Source: Actinomycetospora termitidis (GTDB lineage: Bacteria; Actinomycetota; Actinomycetes; Mycobacteriales; Pseudonocardiaceae). From it: a stretch of DNA of 64,000 bases. Both the position numbers and the translations under genes were made by a program. The stretch spans positions 248,001 through 312,000 of the forward strand of contig NZ_JASVWF010000002.1 in NCBI RefSeq assembly GCF_030286555.1, read 5' to 3'. Under the pieces are notes generated by a model. It was not told the origin of the DNA. It searched no databases and worked only from the letters and a program-made list of their open reading frames with translations. This document shows positions 25,343-34,047 of the stretch, piece by piece; within the stretch, counting starts at the first letter, position 1; every line of letters starts with the position of its first letter.

Positions 25343-26158
25343 TCAATGGTCGCGTCGTGCCGAGAGCCATCCCGACACCGCGCCCAGGACCGCCGGCGTG
25401 TGGAACGCCGGGTCCTCGTGGGTGGCGCCGTCGACGACGAGGAGCTGGTGCTCGACCCCGGCAGCCTCGAGCGGCGGGAGCAGGCGCCGGGCCTGGGACG
25501 ACGGCATCATCGCGTCCCGGCTGCCGGTCACGAGCAGCAGCGGGGGCGCGCCCGGCCGCACGTGGGCGACGGGGCTCGCGTACCGCAGCGCGTCGAGGCG
25601 TCGGCCCGCGGCGGTCGCCCCCACCAGCGCGGCCTCGGGTGGGGTCGTCGGGGCCGCGCGACCGGCCGCGAAGGGCGGTGTCACCGCGCCCGGGTCGACC
25701 GGGTCGGTCTGCAGGGCGACGAGGTCGGTGGGGGCGAACCACGCCACGGCGGCGGTGATCGGCGGCCGGTCCGTGCTCAGGGCGGCCATCAGGGCGAGGT
25801 GGCCCCCGGCGGAGGCGCCCCAGAGGCCGACCCGCGCGGGATCGGCCCCGTAGGTCGCCGCGTGCTCGACGACGTGGGCGATCGCGGCGAGGACGTCCTC
25901 GAGCTGGGCGGGCCAGAGGGCGGTCGAGCTGAACCGGTAGGAGGCGCTGACGACGACCAGGCCGGACGCGGCGACGGGGACGAGCCGGTGCTCGGCGTGG
26001 TCCGTGCGGGCGCCGCGGGCCCAGCCGCCGCCGTGCAGGTACACCACGGCCGGCAGGGCCCCGTCCGCGTCCCTCGGCCGGTAGACGTCGAGGTGGAGGG
26101 ACGAGGTCCCCACCCGGCGGTACTCGACGTCGGGGTGGCGGTCCACGGCGACGGTCAT
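25343..26158 (-). CDS. Alpha/beta hydrolase (esterase/BD-FAE type)
   Basis: 271 residues with the oxyanion loop VVYLHGGGW near residue 41, nucleophile WGASAGGHLA near 113, acid in TGSRDAMMP and base in DGATHEDPAF. This is the esterase/lipase or kynurenine formamidase-like group. It diverges from the Rieske oxygenase gene across the second operator pair, and precedes the P450 operon on the same strand, so it is probably co-regulated with both. Confidence 0.9.
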   Translation of the reverse strand: MTVAVDRHPDVEYRRVGTSSLHLDVYRPRDADGALPAVVYLHGGGWARGARTDHAEHRLVPVAASGLVVVSASYRFSSTALWPAQLEDVLAAIAHVVEHAATYGADPARVGLWGASAGGHLALMAALSTDRPPITAAVAWFAPTDLVALQTDPVDPGAVTPPFAAGRAAPTTPPEAALVGATAAGRRLDALRYASPVAHVRPGAPPLLLVTGSRDAMMPSSQARRLLPPLEAAGVEHQLLVVDGATHEDPAFHTPAVLGAVSGWLSARRDH

Positions 26159-26210
26159 CGTTTCTCCGATCGCATCGACGGCTCGGTTGACGCGGCAGCG
26201 TCCAACGCTT

Positions 26211-26242
26211 AACTTCTCAGGAAGTTAGCTTCCTGAAAAGCT
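26211..26242. promoter_or_regulatory. Tandem 16-bp palindromic operators (copy 2)
   Basis: AACTTCTCAGGAAGTT (26211-26226) is a perfect inverted repeat; AGCTTCCTGAAAAGCT (26227-26242) follows with 5-bp perfect arms. Sequence type and spacing equal the pair at 25290-25321. The site sits 24-55 bases before the Rieske gene and 53 bases before the divergent hydrolase gene, so one repressor could shut both directions. Confidence 0.7.
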
Positions 26243-26265
26243 CCACCACGCAGAGGTGATCGACG

Positions 26266-27579
26266 ATGCTGACCGCCGAAGAGAACGAGACGCTCACGAG
26301 AGTCGGACCGCAGACGCCGATGGGGCGCATGATGCGTCGTTTCTGGATGCCGATCGCCACCTCCGCGCAAGTGCCGGAGCCGGACGGCGACCCGCTCCGC
26401 GCCCGCCTGTTCGGGGAGTCGTTCGTCGTGTTCCGCGACAGTGCCGGGCAGATCGGGGTGCTCGACGAACTGTGCATGCACCGTGGGGTGTCCCTCGCGC
26501 TCGGGCGGGTGGAGGACGGCGGGGTCCGCTGCCTCTACCACGGGTGGAAGTTCGGGGCGGACGGCACGATCCTCGACACCCCGAACCACTGCAGCGAGCG
26601 GTTCCGCACGCGGATGAAGGCTCCGGCCTACCCGGTCGTCGAGGCCGGTGGCCTGGTCTGGACCTACATCGGCCCGAAGAAGCAGCAGCCACCCTTCCCG
26701 CACTTCGCGTTCATGGACGTGCCGGAGGAGAACCGCACCGTGATCCGCGCCAACGTGGCCTGCAACTACCTGCAGCTCTACGAAGGTGGAGTGGACAGCT
26801 CGCACGTCGGCATCCTGCACAGCAACCAGGCGAACCCCACGTGGAAGGCGGGGGAGTTCACGGCCAACGACGAGGACGACAACCCCGGCGCGATCTCGGT
26901 CGCGGACAACGCCCCCGCCCTGGAGATCGAGGACACCGCCTTCGGCTTCCACTACGTCGCCAAGCGGGTCGCCTCGGTCTCCGAGGACGGCACACCGGCG
27001 CACTCCATCCGCACCACTCCGGTGTTCCTGCCGGTCGGTCGCGTGATCCCGGCTCCGACCGTCGAGTTCTACGTCTTCGAGGTCCCGCTCACGGATGTGG
27101 AGACGGCCACCTTCATCGTCATCTACGGGGACCGCCCGGTCAGTCGCCCGCGCTTCATGGAGATGCTCGGGCTGGACGACGAGCGGTTCTTCGACGAGGC
27201 GTCGGCGGACTTCCTCGGTCACCGGCTCCCCGGCTTCGGCCAGGACCGGCCGTCCATGGCCACCGGGTGGACCGGGCTGCGCGGCATCCAGCAGGAGGAC
27301 GCGACCCTGGCGCTGAGCATGGGGCCGATCGTGGATCGCACCAAGGAACACGTCGTCGCGGCGGACCGGGCGATCATGCACCTGCGTGCGCAGCTCCTGG
27401 AGTCCGTGCGTGGCCACGAGGCCGGGGGGCACCCACTCGGCCTGGTCGCCGACTACGGGCCGATGCGCTCGCTGTGCGACACCGACCTCGAGCCCGGTCA
27501 GGCCTGGCAGGATCACGTCCCCGGCAACCGGACGGTCACCACCGTGGCGGACGACGAGCAGATGGCCACCACGTCGTGA
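26266..27579 (+). CDS. Rieske non-heme iron oxygenase (phthalate 4,5-dioxygenase/demethylase type)
   Basis: 437 residues. The Rieske cluster ligands are CMHRG and CLYHGWKF (about residues 70-95). The mononuclear iron site lies in NYLQLYEGGVDSSHVGILHS, followed by a distal Asp. The single-subunit size and two-protein arrangement with the downstream reductase match phthalate 4,5-dioxygenase, chlorobenzoate dioxygenase and O-demethylase types. First gene of a long operon (to 34 kb). The substrate is likely an aromatic acid or ether, inferred from family and context. Confidence 0.92.
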   Translation: MLTAEENETLTRVGPQTPMGRMMRRFWMPIATSAQVPEPDGDPLRARLFGESFVVFRDSAGQIGVLDELCMHRGVSLALGRVEDGGVRCLYHGWKFGADGTILDTPNHCSERFRTRMKAPAYPVVEAGGLVWTYIGPKKQQPPFPHFAFMDVPEENRTVIRANVACNYLQLYEGGVDSSHVGILHSNQANPTWKAGEFTANDEDDNPGAISVADNAPALEIEDTAFGFHYVAKRVASVSEDGTPAHSIRTTPVFLPVGRVIPAPTVEFYVFEVPLTDVETATFIVIYGDRPVSRPRFMEMLGLDDERFFDEASADFLGHRLPGFGQDRPSMATGWTGLRGIQQEDATLALSMGPIVDRTKEHVVAADRAIMHLRAQLLESVRGHEAGGHPLGLVADYGPMRSLCDTDLEPGQAWQDHVPGNRTVTTVADDEQMATTS

Positions 27580-28535
27580 TCGCGACCGTCGTCCGGTCCC
27601 GCACCGACCTCGCCGACGGCATCTGCCTGCTCGAACTGGCGGCTGCGGACGGCGCCGCGCTCCCGGGGTTCGGGGCCGGGGACCACATCGACCTGGAGCT
27701 GGGTCCGAACCTGGTCCGCAGCTACTCGCTCTGCGACACGCCGACCGGGGCACCCAGCGCGTACCGGGTGGCCATCGCGTTGGACCCGGCGAGCCGCGGT
27801 GGGTCCCGACGGGTGCACGAGCTCGCCGAGCGCGACCGCGTGGACATCCGCGCCCCGGTCGGGCACTTCCCGTTGGTCGAGGAGGCCGCGCACACGGTGC
27901 TCGTCGCCGGCGGCATCGGTGTGACCCCGATCGTCTCCATGGCCCGTCGGCTGACCGAGCTGGGCGCGTCGTGGGGGCTGCACTACGCGGTGCGCACCCG
28001 GTCGGTCGCGGCGTTCGTCCCCGAGCTCGAGCACCTGGCGGAGACGGCCGGGGCGCATTTCGCGCTGCACGTGGACGACGAGATGCCCGACGACGACCGG
28101 GTCCTGCCGCTGCGACCGCTCGTGGACGGTGCGCCGTCGGGTGCGCACTTCTACTGCTGCGGACCCGGGCCGATGCTCGATGCGTTCCTCGCCGCGACGG
28201 CCGACGTCGCACCGGAGCGGGTGCACGTGGAGCGGTTCCGTGCGGAACCGGTCGAGCCGGACGCCGAGGACGGAGGGTTCGAGGTCGAGCTCGCCCGGTC
28301 CGGGAGCACGTTCGAGATCGGCCCGGAGGACACGGTCCTGGACGTTCTGCTGGACAATGACGTGGACGTGGACTTCTCCTGCATGGAGGGCATCTGCGGC
28401 AGCTGTCGGGTGCAGGTGCTCGACGGTGCCCCGGACCACCGGGACACGACGTTGAACGCGACCGAGCGGGAGGCGGGCGTGATGCTCGTGTGCTGCTCAC
28501 GAGCCAAGGGACGCAGACTTGTCCTCGACCTCTGA
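27576..28535 (+). CDS. Rieske oxygenase reductase (PDR/VanB type)
   Basis: 319 residues from GTG 27576, overlapping the oxygenase stop by four bases. FMN domain with VRSYSLCDTP, NAD domain with GGIGVTPIVSMAR and YCCGPGPMLDAF, and C-terminal 2Fe-2S domain with SCMEGICGSCRVQVL and a last Cys in VCCSRA. It transfers electrons from NADH to the oxygenase. It is clearly related to the P450 partner reductase at 22982 (both end GRRLVLDL or GPRLVLDL), suggesting an old duplication. Confidence 0.93.
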   Translation: MIATVVRSRTDLADGICLLELAAADGAALPGFGAGDHIDLELGPNLVRSYSLCDTPTGAPSAYRVAIALDPASRGGSRRVHELAERDRVDIRAPVGHFPLVEEAAHTVLVAGGIGVTPIVSMARRLTELGASWGLHYAVRTRSVAAFVPELEHLAETAGAHFALHVDDEMPDDDRVLPLRPLVDGAPSGAHFYCCGPGPMLDAFLAATADVAPERVHVERFRAEPVEPDAEDGGFEVELARSGSTFEIGPEDTVLDVLLDNDVDVDFSCMEGICGSCRVQVLDGAPDHRDTTLNATEREAGVMLVCCSRAKGRRLVLDL

Positions 28536-29091
28536 CACGCCCCGACCCGCGCGCGTCGACAACGGGCCGGACCTCAAGGTCCTCGCGGACCAGTGGTCGG
28601 CCCGGCTCGACGGGCTGGACGTGCGGCCCTTCGCCGTCGCCTCGTCCGCGGTCCGGCTCGGACTCCTGATCGAGCGCCGCTTCGCCGAGCTGGCGCGGCA
28701 GGAGCACGGGCTGCGCCCCGGTGACCTGCGGGTCCTGCTGGCCCTCCGCCGCTCCGGCCCGAAGCAGGCACTCAGCCCGACCGAGCTGTTCCGCACGTTG
28801 ATGGTCACCTCGGGGGCCGTCAGCAAGCAGGTCGACTCCCTCGAGAAGGAGGGCCTGGTCACCCGGGTCGCCGATCCCGAGATCCTGCGGGGGCTGCTCG
28901 TGCGGCTCGAGCCGGCGGGCGCGGACATCGCCGACGCGACGATGGAGACGATCTGCCGCGACTTCTGCGGCATCACGGACCTGTCGGACGAGCAGCTCGA
29001 CGACACCCTCGACGTCCTGACCGACCTCCTGGCCAGGGTCGAGGACAGGTCCGCCGACGCGGAGCGCGACCAGCGGCGGGAGCGGGCATGA
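28519..29091 (+). CDS. MarR-family transcriptional regulator
   Basis: 190 residues from TTG 28519, overlapping the reductase gene by 17 bases; AAGGGA lies seven bases upstream. Winged helix: LRPGDLRVLLALRRSGPKQALSPTELFRTLMVTSGAVSKQVDSLEKEGLVTRVADPE. The wing is ILRGLLVRL, slightly unlike the usual DRRG. Being inside the Rieske operon it is probably autoregulated through the tandem operators at 26211, and the matching operators at 25290 extend its reach to the P450 operon. Confidence 0.85.
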   Translation: MSSTSDTPRPARVDNGPDLKVLADQWSARLDGLDVRPFAVASSAVRLGLLIERRFAELARQEHGLRPGDLRVLLALRRSGPKQALSPTELFRTLMVTSGAVSKQVDSLEKEGLVTRVADPEILRGLLVRLEPAGADIADATMETICRDFCGITDLSDEQLDDTLDVLTDLLARVEDRSADAERDQRRERA

Positions 29092-29318
29092 CCGAGACCT
29101 GGATCGGCGACCTGCTCGACCGCGCCGGCGCCGCCCTGCTCAAGCTGGAGGAGGACGGGCTGTTCATGTCCCGCTTCCACGTGAGCCCCGCGATCGGTGC
29201 CTCGTTCGCCGCCCTGCGCCGGGGCGAGATCGAGGCCGGGCTGCCCCTGATGGTCCTCGGCGCCGAAGTGGTCGAGGACCCGTCCCTCGACCACGACGAG
29301 TTCGCGCTCGTCCCGTGA
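29088..29318 (+). CDS. Small hypothetical protein
   Basis: 76 residues, start overlapping the MarR stop (ATGA). Sequence features: an amphipathic helix WIGDLLDRAGAALLKLEEDG, a middle GLFMSRFHVSPAIGASFAALRRG and an acidic C-terminus. Not recognised. The tight overlap indicates that it is truly translated with MarR. It could be a MarR partner or a pathway helper; nothing in the sequence decides. Confidence 0.6.
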   Translation: MTETWIGDLLDRAGAALLKLEEDGLFMSRFHVSPAIGASFAALRRGEIEAGLPLMVLGAEVVEDPSLDHDEFALVP

Positions 29319-29374
29319 TCCACCACCGCTAGTCCGCCACCACCCGTCATCCACCACCCCCGGCCGTCGGCCGC

Positions 29375-29447
29375 GGGAGATCGTCTCGTTCCCAGCCGGC
29401 CCGCACCTCCGTGCGGTCGGTCGATCTCCCCTGCGCGAACGGTTCGC
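29375..29447. promoter_or_regulatory. Nested inverted repeats before the transporter gene
   Basis: GGGAGATCG (29375-29383) pairs with CGATCTCCC (29422-29430); inside lies CCGCAC-CTCC-GTGCGG (29401-29416); just after it GCGAAC-G-GTTCGC (29435-29447). All arms are perfect. The 158-bp gap therefore can fold into a terminator-like or operator structure, possibly separating the Rieske genes from the transporter genes. Confidence 0.45.
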
Positions 29448-29476
29448 TCTCTTCACCGGAGAAGGAGAGATCCACC

Positions 29477-30859
29477 ATGAGCCACGCCGATGTCGACCCC
29501 GGTCCGGCCGAGCGGGAATCGTCGCCCGCCGAGGTCCGCCGCGTCGCGATCTCGAGCTATCTGGGCAACACGATCGAGTTCTACGACTTCATCCTCTACG
29601 GGTCCGCGGCCGCGCTCGTCTTCGGGCCGCTGTTCTTCAGCGACCTGAGCCCCGCCCTGGCCACGGTGGCGTCCTTCGCCACGCTGGCCAGCGGATACGT
29701 CGCCCGTCCGCTCGGCGGCATCGTGCTGGGGCACTTCGGCGACGCGATCGGTCGCAAGAAGGTCCTGCTCCTCACGATGGTGCTGATGGGCCTGGCCAGC
29801 GGGGCGATCGGCCTGCTGCCCACCTACGAGCAGATCGGGGTGGCCGCGCCCCTGCTGCTGGTCCTGCTCCGCATCCTGCAGGGGTTCGCCGTGGGCGGGG
29901 AGTGGGGCGGTGCGGTGCTGCTCACCGCGGAGCACGCGCCCGGACGTCGCCGGGGGTTCCTCGTCGCCATCGGGCAGACGGGGCTCGCGACCGGCGGCCT
30001 GCTCTCCACCGTCGCCATGGCGCTGGTGGCCCTGCTGCCCGCCGAGCAGCTCTTCTCGTGGGGGTGGCGGCTGCCGTTCCTGGTGAGCTTCCTGCTCCTC
30101 GGGCTCGGTCTCTACATGCGCCTGCGGGTCAGCGAGAGCCCCGTCTTCCGCGAGCTGGAGAACCGCCCGCGCCCGCCCCGCGTGCCGCTCGTGCGGATCG
30201 TGCGCACCCCCGGCCTGCTGCTGCGCAGCGTCGCGGCCGCCCTGCCGAGCACCGTCGCGACCGCCCTGTTCGGGACGTACATGATCAGCTATGCGGGGGT
30301 GCTCGGGTACTCGCGCCCCACCATCCTGACGTCGCTGTGCATCGCGTGGGCCGCGGCCATCGTGCTGCTCCCGCTGTTCGGTCTGCTCACCGACCGCATC
30401 GGTCGGCGCCCGGTGTTCGTCTTCGGGGCCGTGAGCCTGGCGGTCGTGGTCTACCCGGCCTTCCTCGCCGTGCGGACCGGGTCGATGCTGGCGCTCACCG
30501 CGATCATGGTGTTCGTCTCGGCGATCAGCTCCAACGCCTGCGTGTCCGCCCTGGCCCCGCTGCTGAGCGAGATGTTCCCGACCTCGGTCCGCTACACCGG
30601 CGTCTCGATGGCCTACCAGCTCGCGTCCCTGCTCGCGGGGCTGAGCCCGCTGGTCGCGAGCAGCCTGGTCGCCGGGCTGGGCACGTCCGTCGGGACGACC
30701 TGGATCGTCATCGGGACGGTCGCCGTCGGTCTCGGGGGCGCCGCCGTCGTCTGGTCGATGCGCGACACGTCCGGATCGAACCTGCGCACCGTCGGTGACC
30801 CGACGCGACGTCCGGCCAGCCCGGCCACGGCGGTGGACGCGGCGGAAGCGCACTCGTGA
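29477..30859 (+). CDS. MFS transporter, metabolite:H+ symporter (MHS) family
   Basis: 460 residues with about 12 membrane helices. The start SSYLGNTIEFYDFILYGSAAALVF and the loop GHFGDAIGRKKVLL are hallmarks of MHS proteins such as ShiA and ProP; ILQGFAVGGEWGGA marks helix 4. The ATG at 29477 has AAGGAGA. It most likely imports the organic or aromatic acid broken down by this operon. Confidence 0.92.
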   Translation: MSHADVDPGPAERESSPAEVRRVAISSYLGNTIEFYDFILYGSAAALVFGPLFFSDLSPALATVASFATLASGYVARPLGGIVLGHFGDAIGRKKVLLLTMVLMGLASGAIGLLPTYEQIGVAAPLLLVLLRILQGFAVGGEWGGAVLLTAEHAPGRRRGFLVAIGQTGLATGGLLSTVAMALVALLPAEQLFSWGWRLPFLVSFLLLGLGLYMRLRVSESPVFRELENRPRPPRVPLVRIVRTPGLLLRSVAAALPSTVATALFGTYMISYAGVLGYSRPTILTSLCIAWAAAIVLLPLFGLLTDRIGRRPVFVFGAVSLAVVVYPAFLAVRTGSMLALTAIMVFVSAISSNACVSALAPLLSEMFPTSVRYTGVSMAYQLASLLAGLSPLVASSLVAGLGTSVGTTWIVIGTVAVGLGGAAVVWSMRDTSGSNLRTVGDPTRRPASPATAVDAAEAHS

Positions 30860-31659
30860 GCCTCGCGGCCGACCCGGACGTCGTCCCGTCCTACCCCGGG
30901 CTCCTCCGACTCGACGGCCGCACCGTGGTCGTCCTCGGAGCCGGGGCGGGGATGGGCCGACAGTCGGTGCACGCCCTCGCGCAGGCCGGCGCCTCGGTGG
31001 TGTGCGTGGACCGGGAGCTCGATCTGGCTGCGGTGGTCGCCGAGGAGGTCGGGGGACATGCCGTGGGCGCGGACGTCACCGATCGGGCCGCGATGGACCG
31101 GGCGTTCGCCGAGGCCGCGGGCCACGGGCCGGTGACGGGCGTCGTGGACGTCGTCGGGATGGCCCTGATGGGCGCGATCGACGAGTTCGACGACGACCGG
31201 TGGGACCAGCAGTTCGCCGTCTGCCTGCGCCACGTCCTCCTGACGGTGCAGATCGGCGGTGCCGCAGTGGCAAACGCCGGGGGCGGGGCGCTGGTGTTCG
31301 TCGGCTCCGGATCGGGCGATGCCTACTGCCCGGGCCAGGCCGTCTACGGCGCGTCGAAGGCCGCGGTGCACCGGCTCGCCACCTCCGCCGGACGGGAGCT
31401 CGCCCCCCGGGGTGTCCGCGTCAACGTCGTCGCGCCCGGTCTGACCCGCACGCCCCGGCTCGACGCGGCCCTGCCTGCGTCCGCGTGGACCGACTACGAA
31501 CGCCGCATCCCGCGGGGGCGTGCCGGGACCCCGGCCGAGATCGCCGGCCCGATCCTGTTCCTGATCTCCGAGCTCTCGGCCTACGTCAACGGCCAGGTGC
31601 TCACCGTCGACGGCGGTCTCGGTGGTTCGCTGCCCGCGCTCGGGACGGCCGAGCCGTGA
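30856..31659 (+). CDS. Short-chain dehydrogenase/reductase
   Basis: 267 residues from GTG overlapping the transporter stop. Cofactor motif GAGAGMGR near residue 32; the catalytic Ser region is FVGSGSGDAY and the YxxxK is in AVYGASKAAV; the C-terminus is LTVDGGLGG. The NNAG motif is replaced by VVDVVGMA, so it may be a divergent member. Oxidises or reduces a pathway intermediate. Confidence 0.87.
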   Translation: MSLAADPDVVPSYPGLLRLDGRTVVVLGAGAGMGRQSVHALAQAGASVVCVDRELDLAAVVAEEVGGHAVGADVTDRAAMDRAFAEAAGHGPVTGVVDVVGMALMGAIDEFDDDRWDQQFAVCLRHVLLTVQIGGAAVANAGGGALVFVGSGSGDAYCPGQAVYGASKAAVHRLATSAGRELAPRGVRVNVVAPGLTRTPRLDAALPASAWTDYERRIPRGRAGTPAEIAGPILFLISELSAYVNGQVLTVDGGLGGSLPALGTAEP

Positions 31660-31919
31660 CCCGCGGCGTCGAGCGGGTCGTGGTCGAGTTCGACGCCCGG
31701 GCGGGCCTGTCGGAACTGGAGCGCATCGTCGGGCTCCTGCGCGGACGTCGGCATCCGGTCGTCGGCCTCGAGAGCGACCTGACGGGCGAGTCGGCGGTCG
31801 TCGCGATCTGGGGTCCCGGCCTGCACGGCGGCGACGACGACGCCCTGGTACTGCGGAGGCTCCGGCGCCTGCCCGGGGTGCTGCACGCCCGCATCGTGTC
31901 GCCCGTGGAGGCCCGATGA
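31656..31919 (+). CDS. Small ACT-like protein
   Basis: 87 residues from GTG overlapping the SDR stop, and its own stop overlaps the next ATG. The pattern ERVVVEFDARAGLSELERIVGLLRGRRHPVVGLESDL, then ALVLRRLRRLPGVLHARIVSP fits a beta-alpha-beta-beta-alpha-beta ACT or ferredoxin-like fold. It may be an effector-binding helper of the neighbouring FAD oxidase or SDR. The fold call is by eye and uncertain. Confidence 0.55.
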   Translation: MTRGVERVVVEFDARAGLSELERIVGLLRGRRHPVVGLESDLTGESAVVAIWGPGLHGGDDDALVLRRLRRLPGVLHARIVSPVEAR

Positions 31920-33286
31920 CGTCCGTCGTCGCCGCGTTGCGGGCGGTGTTGCCGGCGGATCGTGTGGTGGACGACCCGGACGTGCTGGGCTCCTATGCCC
32001 ACGACGAGGCGGAGTGGGCGCCGTGGGAACTCCCGGCCGCGGTGGTGCGCCCGCTCGACGCCGCGCAGTGCCAGGCGGTGGTGCGCGCATGCCTGACCCA
32101 CCGGGTGCCGGTGGTGCCGCGCGGCGCCGGGACCGGGCTCTCCGGGGGTGCGAACGCGACCGCAGGGTCGGTGGTGGTCTCGGTCGAGCAGATGACCCGG
32201 ATCCACGAGATCGACCCGGCCGAGCGGCTCGCGGTCGTGGAGCCGGGGATCGTCAACGACGACCTGCGCGCCGCCTGTGCTGCCCGCGGCCTGTGGTATC
32301 CGCCCGACCCCGCTAGCTCTCCGTGGTCGACGATCGGCGGCAACGTCGCCACCAACGCCGGCGGCATGTGCTGCGTGAAGTACGGCGTCACCCGCGACTA
32401 CGTCCTCGGCGTGCAGGTCGTGAACGGGCTCGGCGAGCTGGTCCGGCTCGGGCGGCGCACCGCCAAGGGCGTCGCCGGGCTCGACCTGGCCGGGCTGATG
32501 GTCGGCTCCGAGGGCACCCTCGGTCTGATCACCGAGGTCACCGTCAAACTCCGACCCGCCCGCGCCCCCGAGCACACCGTCGCCGGCTACTTCGCCGACG
32601 TCATCGCCGCCGGCCGCGCGGTCGCCGCGATCACCGCCGCCGGACTGACCCCGAGCGCGCTGGAACTGGTCGACAAGACCTGCCTGGAAGCCGTCGACGC
32701 CTGGAAGAACCTCGGCATCTCCGCCGAGGCCGACGTCATCCTGCTCGGCCGCTGCGACGCCCCCGGTGCCGCGGGACAGGCGGAGGCCGAGGAGATGATC
32801 CGGCACTTCGACGCCGCCGGCGCCACCTTCTCCGCGCGCGCCGCCGACGCCGAGGAGGCCGACGCGCTCTTCGCCGCCCGCCGGCTGGCCTACCCCGCCC
32901 TGGAACGGCTCGGCCCGGTGCTCACCGAGGACGTCTGCGTCCCCCGCGCCGCCGTCCCCGAGATGCTCGCCCGCATCCAGGCCACCGGCGAGCGGCACCG
33001 GACCACCATCGCCAACATCGCCCACGCCGGCGACGGGAACCTGCACCCGCTGCTGATCACCCCGGTCGGCGACGAACCCGCCCGCGAACGCGCCCAGGCC
33101 GCATTCCACCAGATCATCGCCGACGCGATCGACCTCGGCGGCACCGTCACCGGCGAACACGGCGTCGGCCTGCTCAAACGCGACGGCCTGGTCGCCGAAC
33201 AGACCCCGGAGAACCTCGCCATGCAACGCGCCGTCAAGGCCGCCCTCGACCCCCACGGCATCCTCAACCCCGGCAAGATCCTGTGA
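31916..33286 (+). CDS. FAD-linked oxidase (GlcD / D-2-hydroxyacid dehydrogenase type)
   Basis: 456 residues, full length for GlcD-like enzymes. PP-loop FAD domain: VPVVPRGAGTGLSGGANA and PDPASSPWSTIGGNVATNAGGMCCVKYG; C-terminal domain with NIAHAGDGNLHPLL and GEHGVGLLKRDGL, the metal and active-site His motifs of the FAD-oxidase C family. It oxidises a D-2-hydroxy acid (glycolate, lactate or an aromatic hydroxy acid) to the 2-oxo acid. Start overlaps the upstream small gene (ATGA). Confidence 0.92.
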   Translation: MTSVVAALRAVLPADRVVDDPDVLGSYAHDEAEWAPWELPAAVVRPLDAAQCQAVVRACLTHRVPVVPRGAGTGLSGGANATAGSVVVSVEQMTRIHEIDPAERLAVVEPGIVNDDLRAACAARGLWYPPDPASSPWSTIGGNVATNAGGMCCVKYGVTRDYVLGVQVVNGLGELVRLGRRTAKGVAGLDLAGLMVGSEGTLGLITEVTVKLRPARAPEHTVAGYFADVIAAGRAVAAITAAGLTPSALELVDKTCLEAVDAWKNLGISAEADVILLGRCDAPGAAGQAEAEEMIRHFDAAGATFSARAADAEEADALFAARRLAYPALERLGPVLTEDVCVPRAAVPEMLARIQATGERHRTTIANIAHAGDGNLHPLLITPVGDEPARERAQAAFHQIIADAIDLGGTVTGEHGVGLLKRDGLVAEQTPENLAMQRAVKAALDPHGILNPGKIL

Positions 33287-33302
33287 GCAAGGGAGACACG
33301 GC

Positions 33303-34004
33303 GTGCCCGTGATCGACGTCCCCGCGTCTGCGGCGGGCCGCCAGCAGGCCTATCTCGCGGTCCCGCCGGTCGGTGATGGTCCCTTCCCCGGGGTCGTGGT
33401 CCTCCAGGACGTCTTCGGTGCCACGAACGTCCTGCACGCCCACGCCGACCGCCTTGCGACCGCGGGCTACGTCGCCGTCGCTCCCGCCTTGTACACCGCG
33501 CGCGGTGGCGGCCCGCGCTGCATCGCCGGCGTGATGCGCTCGATGAACTCGGGGACCGGTCCGGTGTTCGACGACATCGAGGCGGCCCGCACCTGGCTCG
33601 CCGCACGCGAGGACTGCACCGGGCGCATCGGGGTCATCGGGTTCTGCCAGGGCGGCGGCTTCGCGCTGCTCTCGGCCGCGCGCCACGACTACGCCGCGGC
33701 CGCCCCCAACTACGGCCTCCTGCCGGAGGACCCCGACCGCGACCTCGTCGGGATCTGCCCCACCGTCGCGAGCTACGGCGCCAGGGACCGGATCGTTCCC
33801 GACGGCGGGCCGCGTCTGGAAGCCGCGTTGCAGCGGCTCGGCGTCGTGCACGACGTCAAGACCTACGCGGAGGCCTCCCACAGCTTCCTCGAGCGGGGCT
33901 ACCCAGCGAGCGCGGCGCGCGTCGTGGGCTTCGGTTACCACGGTCCTTCGGCCGAGGACGCGTGGCGCCGCATCCTGTCCTTCTTCGCCGAGCACCTCCG
34001 CTGA
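33303..34004 (+). CDS. Dienelactone hydrolase family protein
   Basis: 233 residues. Nucleophile Cys in GFCQGGGF, acid in YGARDRIVP and base in ASHSFLERGYP make the Cys-Asp-His triad of dienelactone hydrolases. These open the lactone ring in chloroaromatic and other ring-cleavage pathways, though many act on other esters. It follows the FAD oxidase by 16 bases and closes the Rieske/transport/oxidase gene row. Confidence 0.9.
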   Translation: MPVIDVPASAAGRQQAYLAVPPVGDGPFPGVVVLQDVFGATNVLHAHADRLATAGYVAVAPALYTARGGGPRCIAGVMRSMNSGTGPVFDDIEAARTWLAAREDCTGRIGVIGFCQGGGFALLSAARHDYAAAAPNYGLLPEDPDRDLVGICPTVASYGARDRIVPDGGPRLEAALQRLGVVHDVKTYAEASHSFLERGYPASAARVVGFGYHGPSAEDAWRRILSFFAEHLR

Positions 34005-34047
34005 CCGCGCTCCGGGCCAGGCTCGCGACAGTATTTCCCGGTGCCGG

